A stretch of 64,000 bases of DNA from Flagellimonas lutimaris (GCF_003581615.1 NZ_QXFH01000076.1:185506-249505), one strand, 5' to 3'; shown: positions 45,130 through 53,822, counted from the first letter of the stretch. Notes: generated from the letters alone by a model not told the origin. Numbers and translations: made by a program.

Positions 45130-46551
45130 TTATTCAAGTAGCTGTAGTTTTTCAATTGCCCATTGATTATTTGAATCCAAATCCAAGCTTCTGTGGTAAT
45201 TCTCTATGGCTTTTGTTTTGTTCCCAGCCTCTAGGTATGTATCCGCAAGAATACTGAAGCAATACCATGAATCGGGTATCCCGGTAACCAGTATTTCAAG
45301 TAAATCAACTGCTTTGTCAAACTCCTTGGCCTCACGATATTTATTGGCCGCATCCATTAAATATTTATCGGAAATATTTCCTTCCATGGTTTTTAATTTG
45401 GCAATGGCGGCATCGAAACCTTCAATCTCATAGATTTCTATAAGTTCTTTTGTGCCTAAGTATTTATTGGTTTCCTCAGTGGAGCCTGCAAGTTTTTCTC
45501 GTATCATACTTCTAACGTCCACCCATCCATCCAATGCACCCCGATTGGATAAGGTAACGACTATGTAGTCCATATTTCGATAAATATCCAATTCCCCTGA
45601 AACACCGTGAGCTCCGCCATTGTGCCCGTATACTTCTATACCGTTGAACTTATTAAGGCTAAAACCATAGCCGTAACCATTTTGGTCCTTGTTGGAAATC
45701 ATTAATGCCAGACTTTCTTCAGAAATCAGGGTATTGTTTTTTAATGCAATGGCAAACTTCAATAAGTCCTCTACGGTGGAGTATGCACCTCCGGCAGAAC
45801 TTCCTCTAGCTCCTTTCATATAAGTACTGGTTGTCCAAACCCCGTTGATATCCTTTTTAATGTATCCTTCGGCAATATTGGCAATGGACTTGTCGGTTTC
45901 ATAATTACCCGTATTCTCCATTCCCGCTGGGTTGAAAATATTCCTTTGGACATAATCATAATAGTTGATACCGGATAAATGCTCTATGATCATCCCTAGC
46001 ACAATATATCCGGCATTGCTGTAGCTAAATTTTTTGCCGGGAGAGAACAGCAGCTCATCATCTTTAAACAAGCTAAAGTAATCAGCAATTGTTCGTACAC
46101 TGTGCTTTGCACGATGTTCGAATTTATCATTAAAAAAATCGGTTAATCCAGAGGTATGAACCAATAGTTGTTCTACGGTAACACTGTCCCTGACCGTATC
46201 ATTTGGATAATCGGACAGAATTTCACCTACCCTGTCATTAAGCGTTAATTTTCCTTGTTCCATTAATTGCATTATGGCCACAGCGGTAAACATTTTGCCC
46301 ATTGATGCTATTCCAAACTTAGTATCGATTTGATTGGGCACATTATGTGCCAGATTCGCATAGCCATAGGCCTTTTTAAAAAGCACTTCTTCGTTTTTGG
46401 CTATTAAAACCGTACCGCTATAACCATCATCCTTTGATATTTCTTCCAAGTAATCATCAATTTTGGCAATCTGTTCTTCTGTTGCATTTTCATTGGCTCC
46501 CTTGCAACAGGAAAGGAGAATTACGATTAGATATATTGAGATGTTTTTCAT
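45130..46551 (-). CDS. Serine hydrolase lipoprotein with TPR tail, sigma-factor operon
   Basis: 473 residues. A lipoprotein signal (IYLIVILLSCCKG) is followed by a class C beta-lactamase-like domain: SMGK near 84 (FGIASMGKMFTAVAIMQ), YSN near 175 (FSYSNAGYIVLGMIIE), HNGGAHG near 299. The C-terminal 110 residues are tetratricopeptide-like (FDKAVDLLEILVTGIPDSWY, AGNKTKAIENYHRSLDLDSN). The start ATG overlaps the stop of the preceding small membrane gene (ATGA), so translation is coupled. It is the last of four genes behind an ECF sigma factor, which suggests stress-controlled expression. Confidence 0.9.
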   Translation of the reverse strand: MKNISIYLIVILLSCCKGANENATEEQIAKIDDYLEEISKDDGYSGTVLIAKNEEVLFKKAYGYANLAHNVPNQIDTKFGIASMGKMFTAVAIMQLMEQGKLTLNDRVGEILSDYPNDTVRDSVTVEQLLVHTSGLTDFFNDKFEHRAKHSVRTIADYFSLFKDDELLFSPGKKFSYSNAGYIVLGMIIEHLSGINYYDYVQRNIFNPAGMENTGNYETDKSIANIAEGYIKKDINGVWTTSTYMKGARGSSAGGAYSTVEDLLKFAIALKNNTLISEESLALMISNKDQNGYGYGFSLNKFNGIEVYGHNGGAHGVSGELDIYRNMDYIVVTLSNRGALDGWVDVRSMIREKLAGSTEETNKYLGTKELIEIYEIEGFDAAIAKLKTMEGNISDKYLMDAANKYREAKEFDKAVDLLEILVTGIPDSWYCFSILADTYLEAGNKTKAIENYHRSLDLDSNNQWAIEKLQLLE

Positions 46552-46886
46552 ATTGTTATGTTTTTATGGTTATCAAAAATTTTTGTTCTCCCCATTTCAA
46601 GCTGAATGAAGAGTATAATCAGTACTAGGATTATCGAAGAATATGTTATAATGTAATGCTCAATGGAATGAACATTACTTGACAAGCTGAACAGGATTCC
46701 AAGGGTCATTGTCAAGATAACTGAAACCGTTAAGGCCTTATAACCTTTTGCTTTATAACTGGCTATGCGATTATTTACACTTTCCTGTTCCCTAATTGCC
46801 TTCATAACCACATCTTCGAGGTCAATAGACGCATTGACATTATCTATTTTTTCCAAGACTTCCTTTAAGCGATCATTATTATCCAT
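46548..46886 (-). CDS. Two-helix membrane protein between sigma factor and hydrolase
   Basis: 112 residues: a charged cytoplasmic N-terminal helix part (MDNNDRLKEVLEKIDNVNA, DLEDVVMKAIREQESVNN) and two membrane helices (ALTVSVILTMTLGILFSL, IITYSSIILVLIILFIQL). It lies one base after the sigma gene and overlaps the hydrolase start by four bases. The arrangement is that of an anti-sigma or accessory gene, but no zinc-binding anti-sigma motif is present, so that role is inference. Confidence 0.7.
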   Translation of the reverse strand: MDNNDRLKEVLEKIDNVNASIDLEDVVMKAIREQESVNNRIASYKAKGYKALTVSVILTMTLGILFSLSSNVHSIEHYIITYSSIILVLIILFIQLEMGRTKIFDNHKNITI

Positions 46887-46887
46887 A

Positions 46888-47442
46888 TTAAAAAAATTCT
46901 TTGCGTTTTTGCTTTATGAGCACTTTGTAAAAGTTCGTTCTACCACGGTGTAAAAGGACTTTCACGTTAGCTTTGGTAAACGCGGTAATCTCTTCAATCT
47001 CCGTAATATTTTGGTCATCGATATAATATAGTTGCAAGACCAAAGCTTCTTTTGCTGGGATTTTTTCAAATACCCCTTTTATCAGTTTCTTTAAATCTTG
47101 TTTTTCCAATAGACCAATGGCGTTATTGCATGCGGTTTTCTGGTTGTCCGTTATCGCGTAATCTCCCAATACTTCATTCTTCCGCTTTTTTCGTTTTATA
47201 GATTGTAATGCAGTATTGACCACAATCCGATAAAACCAAGTGGAAAATTTTGCGTCGTTTCGAAAACTTGCCAGCGAAGAATAGGCTGTAATAAAACTGT
47301 CCTGAACCACATCTTTTGCGTTTTCTTCATCCTTGACGATAGATATGGCCACCCCATAGGCCTTGTTCTGATAAGTTCTGATGAAATAACTGAAAGCATT
47401 GGTGTTTCCATTTAAGACCTCATTTATATAATGGGCATCCAT
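46888..47442 (-). CDS. ECF-type RNA polymerase sigma factor
   Basis: 184 residues. Region 2 is clear: KAYGVAISIVKDEENAKDVV, QDSFITAYSSLASFRND and STWFYRIVVNTALQSIKRKK; region 4 is KEALVLQLYYIDDQNITEIE followed by FTKANVKVLLHRGRTNF. Sigma-70 family, extracytoplasmic-function type, directing polymerase to a small regulon. It is second in a four-gene set (membrane protein, sigma factor, two-helix protein, TPR hydrolase) with 1-6 base gaps. Confidence 0.93.
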   Translation of the reverse strand: MDAHYINEVLNGNTNAFSYFIRTYQNKAYGVAISIVKDEENAKDVVQDSFITAYSSLASFRNDAKFSTWFYRIVVNTALQSIKRKKRKNEVLGDYAITDNQKTACNNAIGLLEKQDLKKLIKGVFEKIPAKEALVLQLYYIDDQNITEIEEITAFTKANVKVLLHRGRTNFYKVLIKQKRKEFF

Positions 47443-47448
47443 GGAGGG

Positions 47449-47787
47449 CTATTTGTTATTCTGTAATCTCTTTGCCCAGAAAAAAGACGCTATGAGACTT
47501 ATACCTCCAAACAGTAACATGAAGGAAGGATAGAAAACTACATCATCGACGGTAAAAGTTTTCTCAATAAGATATGCGAGCAACAACCCGAAAGCCGTAC
47601 CAACCATCAACATACCCAATTTTATTTCCAAATATCGATTGTTGGATGGAGCGTTGGTATCGATGCCTCTTTCAATTTTGGCCATTCTTTCTACATGGGA
47701 AGCCTTGATAAAAAAATAAATCGTGTATCCAGCTGCAATAAATAGGGCCATCAAAACAATCCCAGGTCCAAAAATAAAATCATTCAT
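47449..47787 (-). CDS. Two-to-three-helix membrane protein, DUF6249-like
   Basis: 112 residues: GIVLMALFIAAGYTIYFFI, a basic/acid loop (HVERMAKIERGIDTNAP), and two C-terminal helices (GMLMVGTAFGLLLAYLI, FYPSFMLLFGGISLIASFFW). The layout of one helix, the KIERG loop and a helical hairpin is typical of a small Bacteroidota family found next to ECF sigma factors. First gene of the sigma operon. Confidence 0.75.
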   Translation of the reverse strand: MNDFIFGPGIVLMALFIAAGYTIYFFIKASHVERMAKIERGIDTNAPSNNRYLEIKLGMLMVGTAFGLLLAYLIEKTFTVDDVVFYPSFMLLFGGISLIASFFWAKRLQNNK

Positions 47788-48134
47788 TTTTTTTAATTTT
47801 AAGGTTTCTCCCTATATGATTATTGTTAACACAAATAGGTTACAGATTTTGTAAAGATTTTTGATAATTGTTCTTTATTCCAGCTTATTCACTATTTATA
47901 ACAAACTGAAAAAGATATTACCCTAAAGCGTAGCGAAAGGATTATTTGCTCGAGTGAAGTGGAAAAACAAACGGTTTGACTTGCTTCTTTGATTAAAGTG
48001 GTGCAAAAAATAAAAAAATGGCAATGTCAGATAGGACTTTGACTTACCTTATAAGAAACCAAAAATATTACGTTATTAAACTAGGTTTGCGCAATAGAAA
48101 TATTACCAGGATTTTGATGGATATATAAAGCCCC
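47788..48134. other. AT-rich gap, no gene seen
   Basis: 347 bases between the 54-residue frame and the sigma operon. It should contain the promoter of the sigma operon on the minus strand. No convincing frame on either strand. Confidence 0.35.
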
Positions 48135-48299
48135 CTAATTTCTAAGTGATTTTAGTTGCAAATCAATTGAAACTGGTTTTTCGTTCCGTAACTGCAAATA
48201 AGTGATATCCTTAAGACTATTGTTTCCGTAAGATAAAAATCCAATTCCAGGAATCTGGTTATTGAATAAACCTGATCTGGTTTGGAAACAATACCCCAC
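48135..48299 (-). CDS. 54-residue frame abutting the small membrane gene; possible hydrolase-tail remnant
   Basis: A frame from GTG at 48299 (directly after the TGA of the 57-residue gene) to TAG at 48135. Its end, KDITYLQLRNEKPVSIDLQL, faintly resembles the end of the 43.3 kb hydrolase (TAQTIKMKGISRFIDFSFDF), so it may be the last piece of a similar gene, or a real short gene coupled by TGAGTG. No domain can be named. Composition is protein-like. Confidence 0.35.
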   Translation of the reverse strand: MGYCFQTRSGLFNNQIPGIGFLSYGNNSLKDITYLQLRNEKPVSIDLQLKSLRN

Positions 48300-48473
48300 T
48301 CATCCTTCCTCATTCTTGGATTGCACTGAAAAAACCGTAATCATTAAAGCCGCTCCAATGCCAAGAGCAAAATAAGTGTTGAATAAATCTTTTTCAGATA
48401 AATATGACCAAATACCAACCCCAAAGGTTATAATTCCAATTGTAATCAATAAAATTTTAGTCGATTTGCTCAT
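48300..48473 (-). CDS. 57-residue two-helix membrane protein, paralogue of the 30.1 kb gene
   Basis: From ATG at 48473 (a longer frame begins at 48494, but the shorter start aligns exactly with the copy at 30135). The first helix is STKILLITIGIITFGVGIW, the loop SEKDLFNT, the second helix YFALGIGAALMITVFSV. Same length, start and layout as its relative 18 kb away. A 54-residue frame follows without gap. The gene is alone between the sigma operon and the LytTR gene. Confidence 0.65.
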   Translation of the reverse strand: MSKSTKILLITIGIITFGVGIWSYLSEKDLFNTYFALGIGAALMITVFSVQSKNEEG

Positions 48474-48541
48474 AATTAATATTGGGTTTAACAATTACAA
48501 ATGTCTCTTAATATCTTTGTTGTTATGCCTATTGCTTAAAC

Positions 48542-48679
48542 TTACCAATCCATATTCAGATAAGTACAAAGGGGTAGCTTTTTGAAAAGCAGCGATACAC
48601 GTTCGCGTTCCTCCTTTTCAGAAACATTTGAGATGGCAATTTGTATTTGTTCAATATTTTTATCATCTGTTTTTATACT
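48542..48679 (-). pseudogene. Gene remnant without start
   Basis: A stop-to-stop frame of 45 codons with strongly protein-like content: DDKNIEQIQIAISNVSEKEE followed by RERVSLLFKKLPLCTYLNMD. It has no ATG, GTG or TTG near its beginning, since TAA closes the frame at 48680. It looks like the 3' end of a lost gene. No family recognised. Confidence 0.3.
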
Positions 48680-48832
48680 TTAACCAGCTATTGTTCTGAG
48701 CAGAGCAATCATCACTTAATCTTACTTGATATGGGTAAATGCATATTTTATGTTAGTGAGGTTCCTTTTTTCCAGTTCGAATACAGATGTATAAAGCAAT
48801 GATTTTTTCAAAATAAATGACCATTACCTGAA

Positions 48833-49222
48833 TTAATTTTGATTTTTAAAGGTTTCGGGGGAATTGAGTATAAATTGAACGTTTTTTGTGAAATAATTGT
48901 CAAATTCACCTTTGTATTTTTCAGAAACCTGTTGCTCTATTTCACCGGTAAGTATCACACAACATGATAATTTGGACTCTTCAATCCTTACAATATGTCG
49001 GACGTTGATAATAACGGATTTACTTACCCTAACAAAAATAGTTGGTAGTAATTCTTCCAGTTTTTTCATTGTAATTCTGATCAATACTTTCTTACTGAAA
49101 CAAAACACATTCACGTAGTATCGATCAGCTTTAATGAATTTGACCTCATTAATATCAAATAGGTGTTTTTTGTTTCCTTCCGGTATAATGATTTTATCTG
49201 GAAAATATATCATGTGTCTCAT
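48833..49222 (-). CDS. Stand-alone LytTR-type DNA-binding protein
   Basis: 129 residues, a LytTR domain without a receiver: ...DINEVKFIKADRYYVNVF, a central LIRITMKKLEELLPTIFVRV, SKSVIINVRHIVRIEE and a C-terminal VSEKYKGEFDNYF. These proteins bind direct-repeat DNA sites and regulate secreted proteins or cell-surface systems. It is single, with gaps of 359 and 847 bases around it; the palindrome at 49553 lies upstream and could be its target. No receiver-bearing partner seen. Confidence 0.85.
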   Translation of the reverse strand: MRHMIYFPDKIIIPEGNKKHLFDINEVKFIKADRYYVNVFCFSKKVLIRITMKKLEELLPTIFVRVSKSVIINVRHIVRIEESKLSCCVILTGEIEQQVSEKYKGEFDNYFTKNVQFILNSPETFKNQN

Positions 49223-49552
49223 TTTTCAAACTAGTGTGTTATCAAGGTCTACTCATTGAATGAAGCTGACATTTGATAAGATTTTTTAAACCATTTTTAA
49301 CTTTTAGAATGATACAAATCAACCATCGTCATTCCGATTTATACGGCAAGATTAGATTTTACCTATCAAACATTTACGGTCCTATCAAGGTAAAAGCCTG
49401 GTAAATGCTATTTGTTTCTTTTTTATTTGTACTCCGAAAAAATTACTGTCAGTAATACATTCACCTACCGCCTTGATTTTCATATCAAGATTTGCTTTTT
49501 AGCAATAGGAACTTACTTAAAGAACCGATAAATAAACTGATTAAAAAAAACG

Positions 49553-49584
49553 AAGGTGCTTATATTTATAAAATTAAGCACCTT
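49553..49584. repeat. Palindrome with a second copy at 41.2 kb
   Basis: AAGGTGCTTA and TAAGCACCTT are perfect 10-bp arms around an AT centre (TATTTATAAAAT). An imperfect copy lies at 41199-41225 with the same AGGTGCTTA and TTATAAA parts. Each is in a gap next to a regulator gene (LytTR here; 3' of an AraC gene there). Candidate shared operator or terminator; no U-run adjoins it. Confidence 0.55.
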
Positions 49585-49602
49585 TCAAAATCTAGAAACC
49601 AT

Positions 49603-49735
49603 GTTTGTATGTTTCTGTTTTTAAGTATATTACATAGGTTTTTTAAGCTTTTTAAACTTGTTTAGTGAATTAAAGGATTCTAATTCTTTAGAATCTTGAA
49701 GGAATAAAAACAAACATGTTTATGTATAAACCTTA
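49603..49735. repeat. Imperfect long inverted element with central hairpin
   Basis: CATGTTTGT near 49608 has its inverse ACAAACATG near 49717, and GTTTTTA near 49625 its inverse TAAAAAC. In the centre GATTCTAA and TTAGAATC form an 8-bp stem with a 4-base loop at 49677-49696. The whole 130 bases could fold as one element (structured RNA or miniature mobile element). Confidence 0.4.
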
Positions 49736-50069
49736 GTTTTATTGTGATTGGGTTACAAGGCGATATTCCGGTTCTAAATTGATCGATGACATTTCATTTA
49801 ACATTCAAAAAATTTATCTGGTTTGTAGCATAAGCTTCCACTCTTTGACCCTTGCCAAAATCAATTAGATTCTTCAAGGAGTGCTTTGTCAAAGGTATTT
49901 ATAACGGAAAATATGTCTGAAAAGCCGAAAATATAGATTGGGCATAAAATTAAACCCTAAAAAATCAAATTAAATGAGTAATCGCGCTCCAAAAACTTTC
50001 CAATCTAATTTCCTTTTTCCCATTTATCGATAATCACAAAACATAGAACGGGTGAAATTCATAAGATTA

Positions 50070-50246
50070 TCAATTTTTCGATTCGGTCAATTCGGTTTCT
50101 AACAACGCATTGAACATCATAATTTGTATGACCGGATAAAAACAAGGATTGTCAATATATTCTGTCCATTCCTTAAAGAGGTAAAATGCGTTAGGATTTT
50201 TCATATGCCTTGATAAAAATTTTTCCGAGGGATGGAAACTCATCAT
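50070..50246 (-). CDS. 58-residue small protein abutting the 50.2 kb gene
   Basis: A frame from ATG ATG at 50246 (directly after the TAG of the upstream gene) to TGA at 50070. Content is coding-like: MMSFHPSEKFLSRHMKNPNA, FYLFKEWTEYIDNPCFYPVI and ALLETELTESKN. No signal or membrane helix. It is probably translated together with the preceding gene. No family recognised. It is two codons below common length cut-offs. Confidence 0.6.
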   Translation of the reverse strand: MMSFHPSEKFLSRHMKNPNAFYLFKEWTEYIDNPCFYPVIQIMMFNALLETELTESKN

Positions 50247-50999
50247 CTATTTCAAAGTTTCATAATACTTTAGCAGTACTACTAAATCATCAAGGGTGTT
50301 CATTTTCAAATTCTTTTCCGCTATGTATTTTTTAAGGGACTTTGTCCTATTCGGGAAGATTCTCAAAATATTGTTTTTTCTGAGCTTAACTTTTACTGGA
50401 TTCATAGAACCAAACTTAAGATAATAGGATTCATTGGAGATAAATTTAGGTGGGACCGCAGTATGAAAACTCGTTTTTGCTTCTTTGCCTTGCCGAAGTA
50501 TTTTAGAATATTTCACATAAAGACCGCTTTTTGAACCTTTAAACTTTTCAATGAAAAAATCTTGTTCAACTATCATGCCATCAACGCCATAGTCGAGCAC
50601 CATATACTTTTCATTATTTAACACTATACTAATACCATCCATCTTATTTATATATCTCGAGCCATTAGGATTACTTACTTCCATTTCACCTAAATAGGCA
50701 TTATAGCGCATAAGAAATTGCCCTAAATCCAAACTATCCTTATAGTAAATATTTCCGGGCAAAAACTTCTTATCAATGTAAGGTTCACCTTCGATTTCCG
50801 CTAAGGTAATATTCACATTATTCTTCTTCTTTAGCACATCTTGCAATACGTCCCTTCCGCGCAAAATATTATTTACTGAAAGATTAGCCTCGAAATTGGC
50901 GTTTGGCCTCCTACCATTAACATTTCCATATTGGGGAAATACAAATCCCCCCATCAGCATTAAAAAGTAGACAAGTACAATATTTTTTTTTATCCGCAT
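50247..50999 (-). CDS. Exported protein of unknown function
   Basis: 250 residues with a signal peptide (IVLVYFLMLMGGFVFPQ). The remainder has short beta-type runs (GDIYYKDS-like KFLPGNIYYKDSLDLGQF, MVLDYGVDGMIVEQDFF) and a basic C-terminal helix pair (KKYIAEKNLKMNTLDDLVVL). The ending with a 'LDDLVVLLKYYE' helix is one I associate loosely with Flavobacteria envelope proteins. No catalytic motif. It is followed without gap by the 58-residue gene. Confidence 0.65.
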   Translation of the reverse strand: MRIKKNIVLVYFLMLMGGFVFPQYGNVNGRRPNANFEANLSVNNILRGRDVLQDVLKKKNNVNITLAEIEGEPYIDKKFLPGNIYYKDSLDLGQFLMRYNAYLGEMEVSNPNGSRYINKMDGISIVLNNEKYMVLDYGVDGMIVEQDFFIEKFKGSKSGLYVKYSKILRQGKEAKTSFHTAVPPKFISNESYYLKFGSMNPVKVKLRKNNILRIFPNRTKSLKKYIAEKNLKMNTLDDLVVLLKYYETLK

Positions 51000-51039
51000 T
51001 ATTTTAAAGTATTAAAAGACTTCTTGGAAAATTCTTGTG

Positions 51040-51078
51040 AAAATAAAAGGAGCCATTCTAGACTAGAAAGGCTCCCTT
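51040..51078 (-). terminator. Terminator of the first SusCD operon
   Basis: On the minus strand GGAGCC (51075-51070) pairs with GGCTCC (51054-51049) with an inner TTC/GAA part and then TTTTATTTT. It follows the stop of the third gene at 51105 by about 27 bases. Confidence 0.7.
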
Positions 51079-51104
51079 ACTTTTATCAAACCAATATCCT
51101 AGTG

Positions 51105-52064
51105 CTATTCATTACAAAGATTCAAAGGAATTGGTCCCTCTGCTGACCCTGCGTCATAAGAAGCTATCAAATTTCCACTGGGCGCATAGATTTGAAAGGA
51201 TATTTCTCCGAAAAAATCTCCTGGGAAAAACCAATCAGCGGATGTCAACCCCTCTGGGATAGTGACTGTTGCAGTTCCTGCACTGGCATCATCGGTACAA
51301 GGATACGATGGAGTTTCATAAGGTGAACATAACCCAACTTGAATTTCATCGCCATTGGAAAGTGTCACCGTAATTCCAGGTCCACCACTATTACTAGAAG
51401 TTTGCCAACCATCACCATATGAATCTTGCATTACAACCGTATAGTCCCCGGCAGGAGGTGAATCCAAAATACAAACAATGGTATTATCGTATTGAAACCC
51501 TGAAGCAAAAAACTGTCCGGTTACATTACCGTTCACGTTGCTACTTGTGAATACAGATCCATCCTCCAATATCATCGCCAAGCGTACCCTTATAATATCG
51601 CCACCATCCACTCTAGACAGATTATCACCGATATTTAAAGTAGAAATTGCATCCGCACCATTTATGCTTAACCGATACCTCGGTTTTCCACTCTCTGTAC
51701 TTATGGTAAATTCAGAAGCTGGTATTGTTGTAAACAACACATCGGGAATACTGATATCTTCATCATCAAGTTCCGTTTCAGTATCCCCATCCACATCTAC
51801 AAAGTTATCCAACAAGGAAAGATATACTTCCATAGAGGCAAAACGTGTTCCATCCTGGAAGTCATCAGCCTCCACTTCTACAAAAAACTCCGAGCTCTCG
51901 GGAGCACTCTTATTAATATTCCTTGGACTTACGACATCAATAGTCCGTAGGACTGCCGCTTGTTCAAGAGCACTTAAGGAAAACGGGCTCTTATCTTCAT
52001 CCGTACATGCAGCTACTATTAAAAGTGCAGGAAGAATAAAAAGTAACTTATTTATTTTTTTCAT
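51105..52064 (-). CDS. Outer-surface lipoprotein of the first SusCD operon
   Basis: 319 residues. Lipoprotein signal (LLFILPALLIVAAC, Cys at 20). Residues 20-190 are beta-rich with acid-rich turns. The C-terminal half carries QDSYGDGWQTSSNSGGPG, a 'GDGW' pattern found in secreted Bacteroidota proteins, with paired cysteines (CSPYETPSYPC). It takes the third position, 24 bases after SusD, where SusE/F-like surface glycan or peptide binders usually lie. No enzyme motif. Confidence 0.75.
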   Translation of the reverse strand: MKKINKLLFILPALLIVAACTDEDKSPFSLSALEQAAVLRTIDVVSPRNINKSAPESSEFFVEVEADDFQDGTRFASMEVYLSLLDNFVDVDGDTETELDDEDISIPDVLFTTIPASEFTISTESGKPRYRLSINGADAISTLNIGDNLSRVDGGDIIRVRLAMILEDGSVFTSSNVNGNVTGQFFASGFQYDNTIVCILDSPPAGDYTVVMQDSYGDGWQTSSNSGGPGITVTLSNGDEIQVGLCSPYETPSYPCTDDASAGTATVTIPEGLTSADWFFPGDFFGEISFQIYAPSGNLIASYDAGSAEGPIPLNLCNE

Positions 52065-52088
52065 AATTATATTTTTCTTGATTAAAAA

Positions 52089-53822
52089 CTATTCTAAAGT
52101 TGGACCACCTTCTGCCCAGAAAACCCGCACAGTTTGATCTGCCTTTTGACTGGCGTTAGAATTTTGGTTTACCAGTTCGTTGGGATACAGAAATGAATTA
52201 ACAAATCCTCCAGGGTTTTCCAAATACGTTGGCTGCATATTCGAGGGTAAACCTGTTCTTCTATAGGTATTGTAAGCTTCAACCCCGTTACCCCATAAGG
52301 CTTTCATGTATTCGTTAATGACAATTTCCAATCTTTCTTGACCAGAGGCATTATCATAAGTTGCCATTACCGTATTTACATAACTATCCACATCCTCAGT
52401 TGTTGGAACATATAAATCACGTACTGTTTGTGTTTCATCGACATCCTCTGTATCCGGGTCATCTGGTATTACTGTATCATCCAAATAATCCAATCGTTCA
52501 CCAAAAGCAATGACTTTGCTTATGGATGCTCGCATTCCAGCCTCCAAATAAGCTCTGGCATCCCCTGTAACTCCAGCGGTCAAAACTCCTTCGGCCAACA
52601 TGAAATTTGTGAAAGAGGACAACATTATTGGTGATATCCCTGCACCTTCCAAACCAATGAATCTTCCAGATACGGCTTCGCCCCTGCTATCATCAAACAA
52701 ACCACCTACAGGATATACTCCCCATGTAGTACGCAAACCACCGTCCGGCGGTATTCCATCATTGTCTCCATGATCACGACCCCAATAGCCATCTCCAATG
52801 CTGCAAAACACATCGCTTGGCGCATAGCTCAAGGGCCTAGGTTGTGTAATACACTCTGCTTCATTTGGATCTTCGGTAAAATTCAATGATTGTCTATAAA
52901 AATAATAGCGCGTTCTAGGGTCCCTACCCAAGTATTCATCCTTCATTCTCACCATATAGGAATTGGACATATAATCCGCAACATCGGCTGGTACATTGAA
53001 ATTACGTGTAAAAAGGGGGTGCCTACTATCCGGATTGGCATTTGTGTTCGAATATTGAAATTGAAAGTCATCCGCTTCGGTCAATATAAGATTACCCTCA
53101 TTTAACAGGGCACTAATTTTTCCGCCCACACTAGAATCAACCAAACGTGTCTGTAGGTACAACTTTAACTTCAGTGTGTTTACAAGCTTAATCCATTGTG
53201 TTTCGTCACCCCCATAAAACTGATCTGATGAGGCTCCATTAAGCTCATCCCGGTTGAACTGTACGATAGCTTCATCCAATAGGTCCTCAATAGCTTCGTA
53301 GACAGCAGCATCATCGTCTAAAACTGGATTTGTGTTTTCTGCTCCAAGCAAAGCCTCAGAATAAGGTATGTCACCAAAATAATCAACCAAGGTCATTACA
53401 ATATACGCCTCGATCGTTTTGCTAATTCCAATATGGGTGTAAAGCTGTTGTTCTTCGGCTATCGGCTCCAAGGCCCGTATATCGGCCAAAATTTCAGCAT
53501 AAGCTCGTTCCCAAGCTCTATCAAAATCACTTGGCGGATATGCGTTCGTATAAGTAGGTCCAAACATATGTAACATCCTCGTTACCTCAGCTCCTTCCTC
53601 GGATACACCAATGGTAGTAAACCCCCTTGCATCACCATCAAAGAAGATCCCGAGTCCCACTTGAATGGAATTCAAAAATAAATCCGCATCGGCTTGTGTT
53701 GGAGTTAAGGCATTAGGACTATCCAATATTTGTAACTCCGTGCTCTCGCAAGAATTTAATCCTAAGGCTAGCACAAAAATGGCTAGACCTTTATATATAA
53801 TCTGTTGATATTTTTTTGACAT
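52089..53822 (-). CDS. SusD/RagB-family substrate-binding lipoprotein (first operon)
   Basis: 577 residues from the ATG at 53822 (MSKKYQQIIYKGLAIFVLAL, lipobox LNSC); a frame from 53849 adds nine residues and overlaps the SusC stop by one base. The SusD helical scaffold is visible (YAEILADIRALEPIAEEQQL, DDAAVYEAIEDLLDEAIVQF, GGDETQWIKLVNTLKLKLYL). It caps the SusC channel and captures substrate. No glycan-degrading gene lies nearby, so the substrate cannot be told. Confidence 0.9.
   Translation of the reverse strand: MSKKYQQIIYKGLAIFVLALGLNSCESTELQILDSPNALTPTQADADLFLNSIQVGLGIFFDGDARGFTTIGVSEEGAEVTRMLHMFGPTYTNAYPPSDFDRAWERAYAEILADIRALEPIAEEQQLYTHIGISKTIEAYIVMTLVDYFGDIPYSEALLGAENTNPVLDDDAAVYEAIEDLLDEAIVQFNRDELNGASSDQFYGGDETQWIKLVNTLKLKLYLQTRLVDSSVGGKISALLNEGNLILTEADDFQFQYSNTNANPDSRHPLFTRNFNVPADVADYMSNSYMVRMKDEYLGRDPRTRYYFYRQSLNFTEDPNEAECITQPRPLSYAPSDVFCSIGDGYWGRDHGDNDGIPPDGGLRTTWGVYPVGGLFDDSRGEAVSGRFIGLEGAGISPIMLSSFTNFMLAEGVLTAGVTGDARAYLEAGMRASISKVIAFGERLDYLDDTVIPDDPDTEDVDETQTVRDLYVPTTEDVDSYVNTVMATYDNASGQERLEIVINEYMKALWGNGVEAYNTYRRTGLPSNMQPTYLENPGGFVNSFLYPNELVNQNSNASQKADQTVRVFWAEGGPTLE

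Larger units (their letters stand above)
49223..50069. other. 850-base gap with two structured elements
   Basis: No convincing gene. It contains the palindrome at 49553-49584 and the long imperfect inverted element at 49603-49735, listed separately. The remainder is AT-rich with no strong frame. Confidence 0.4.
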
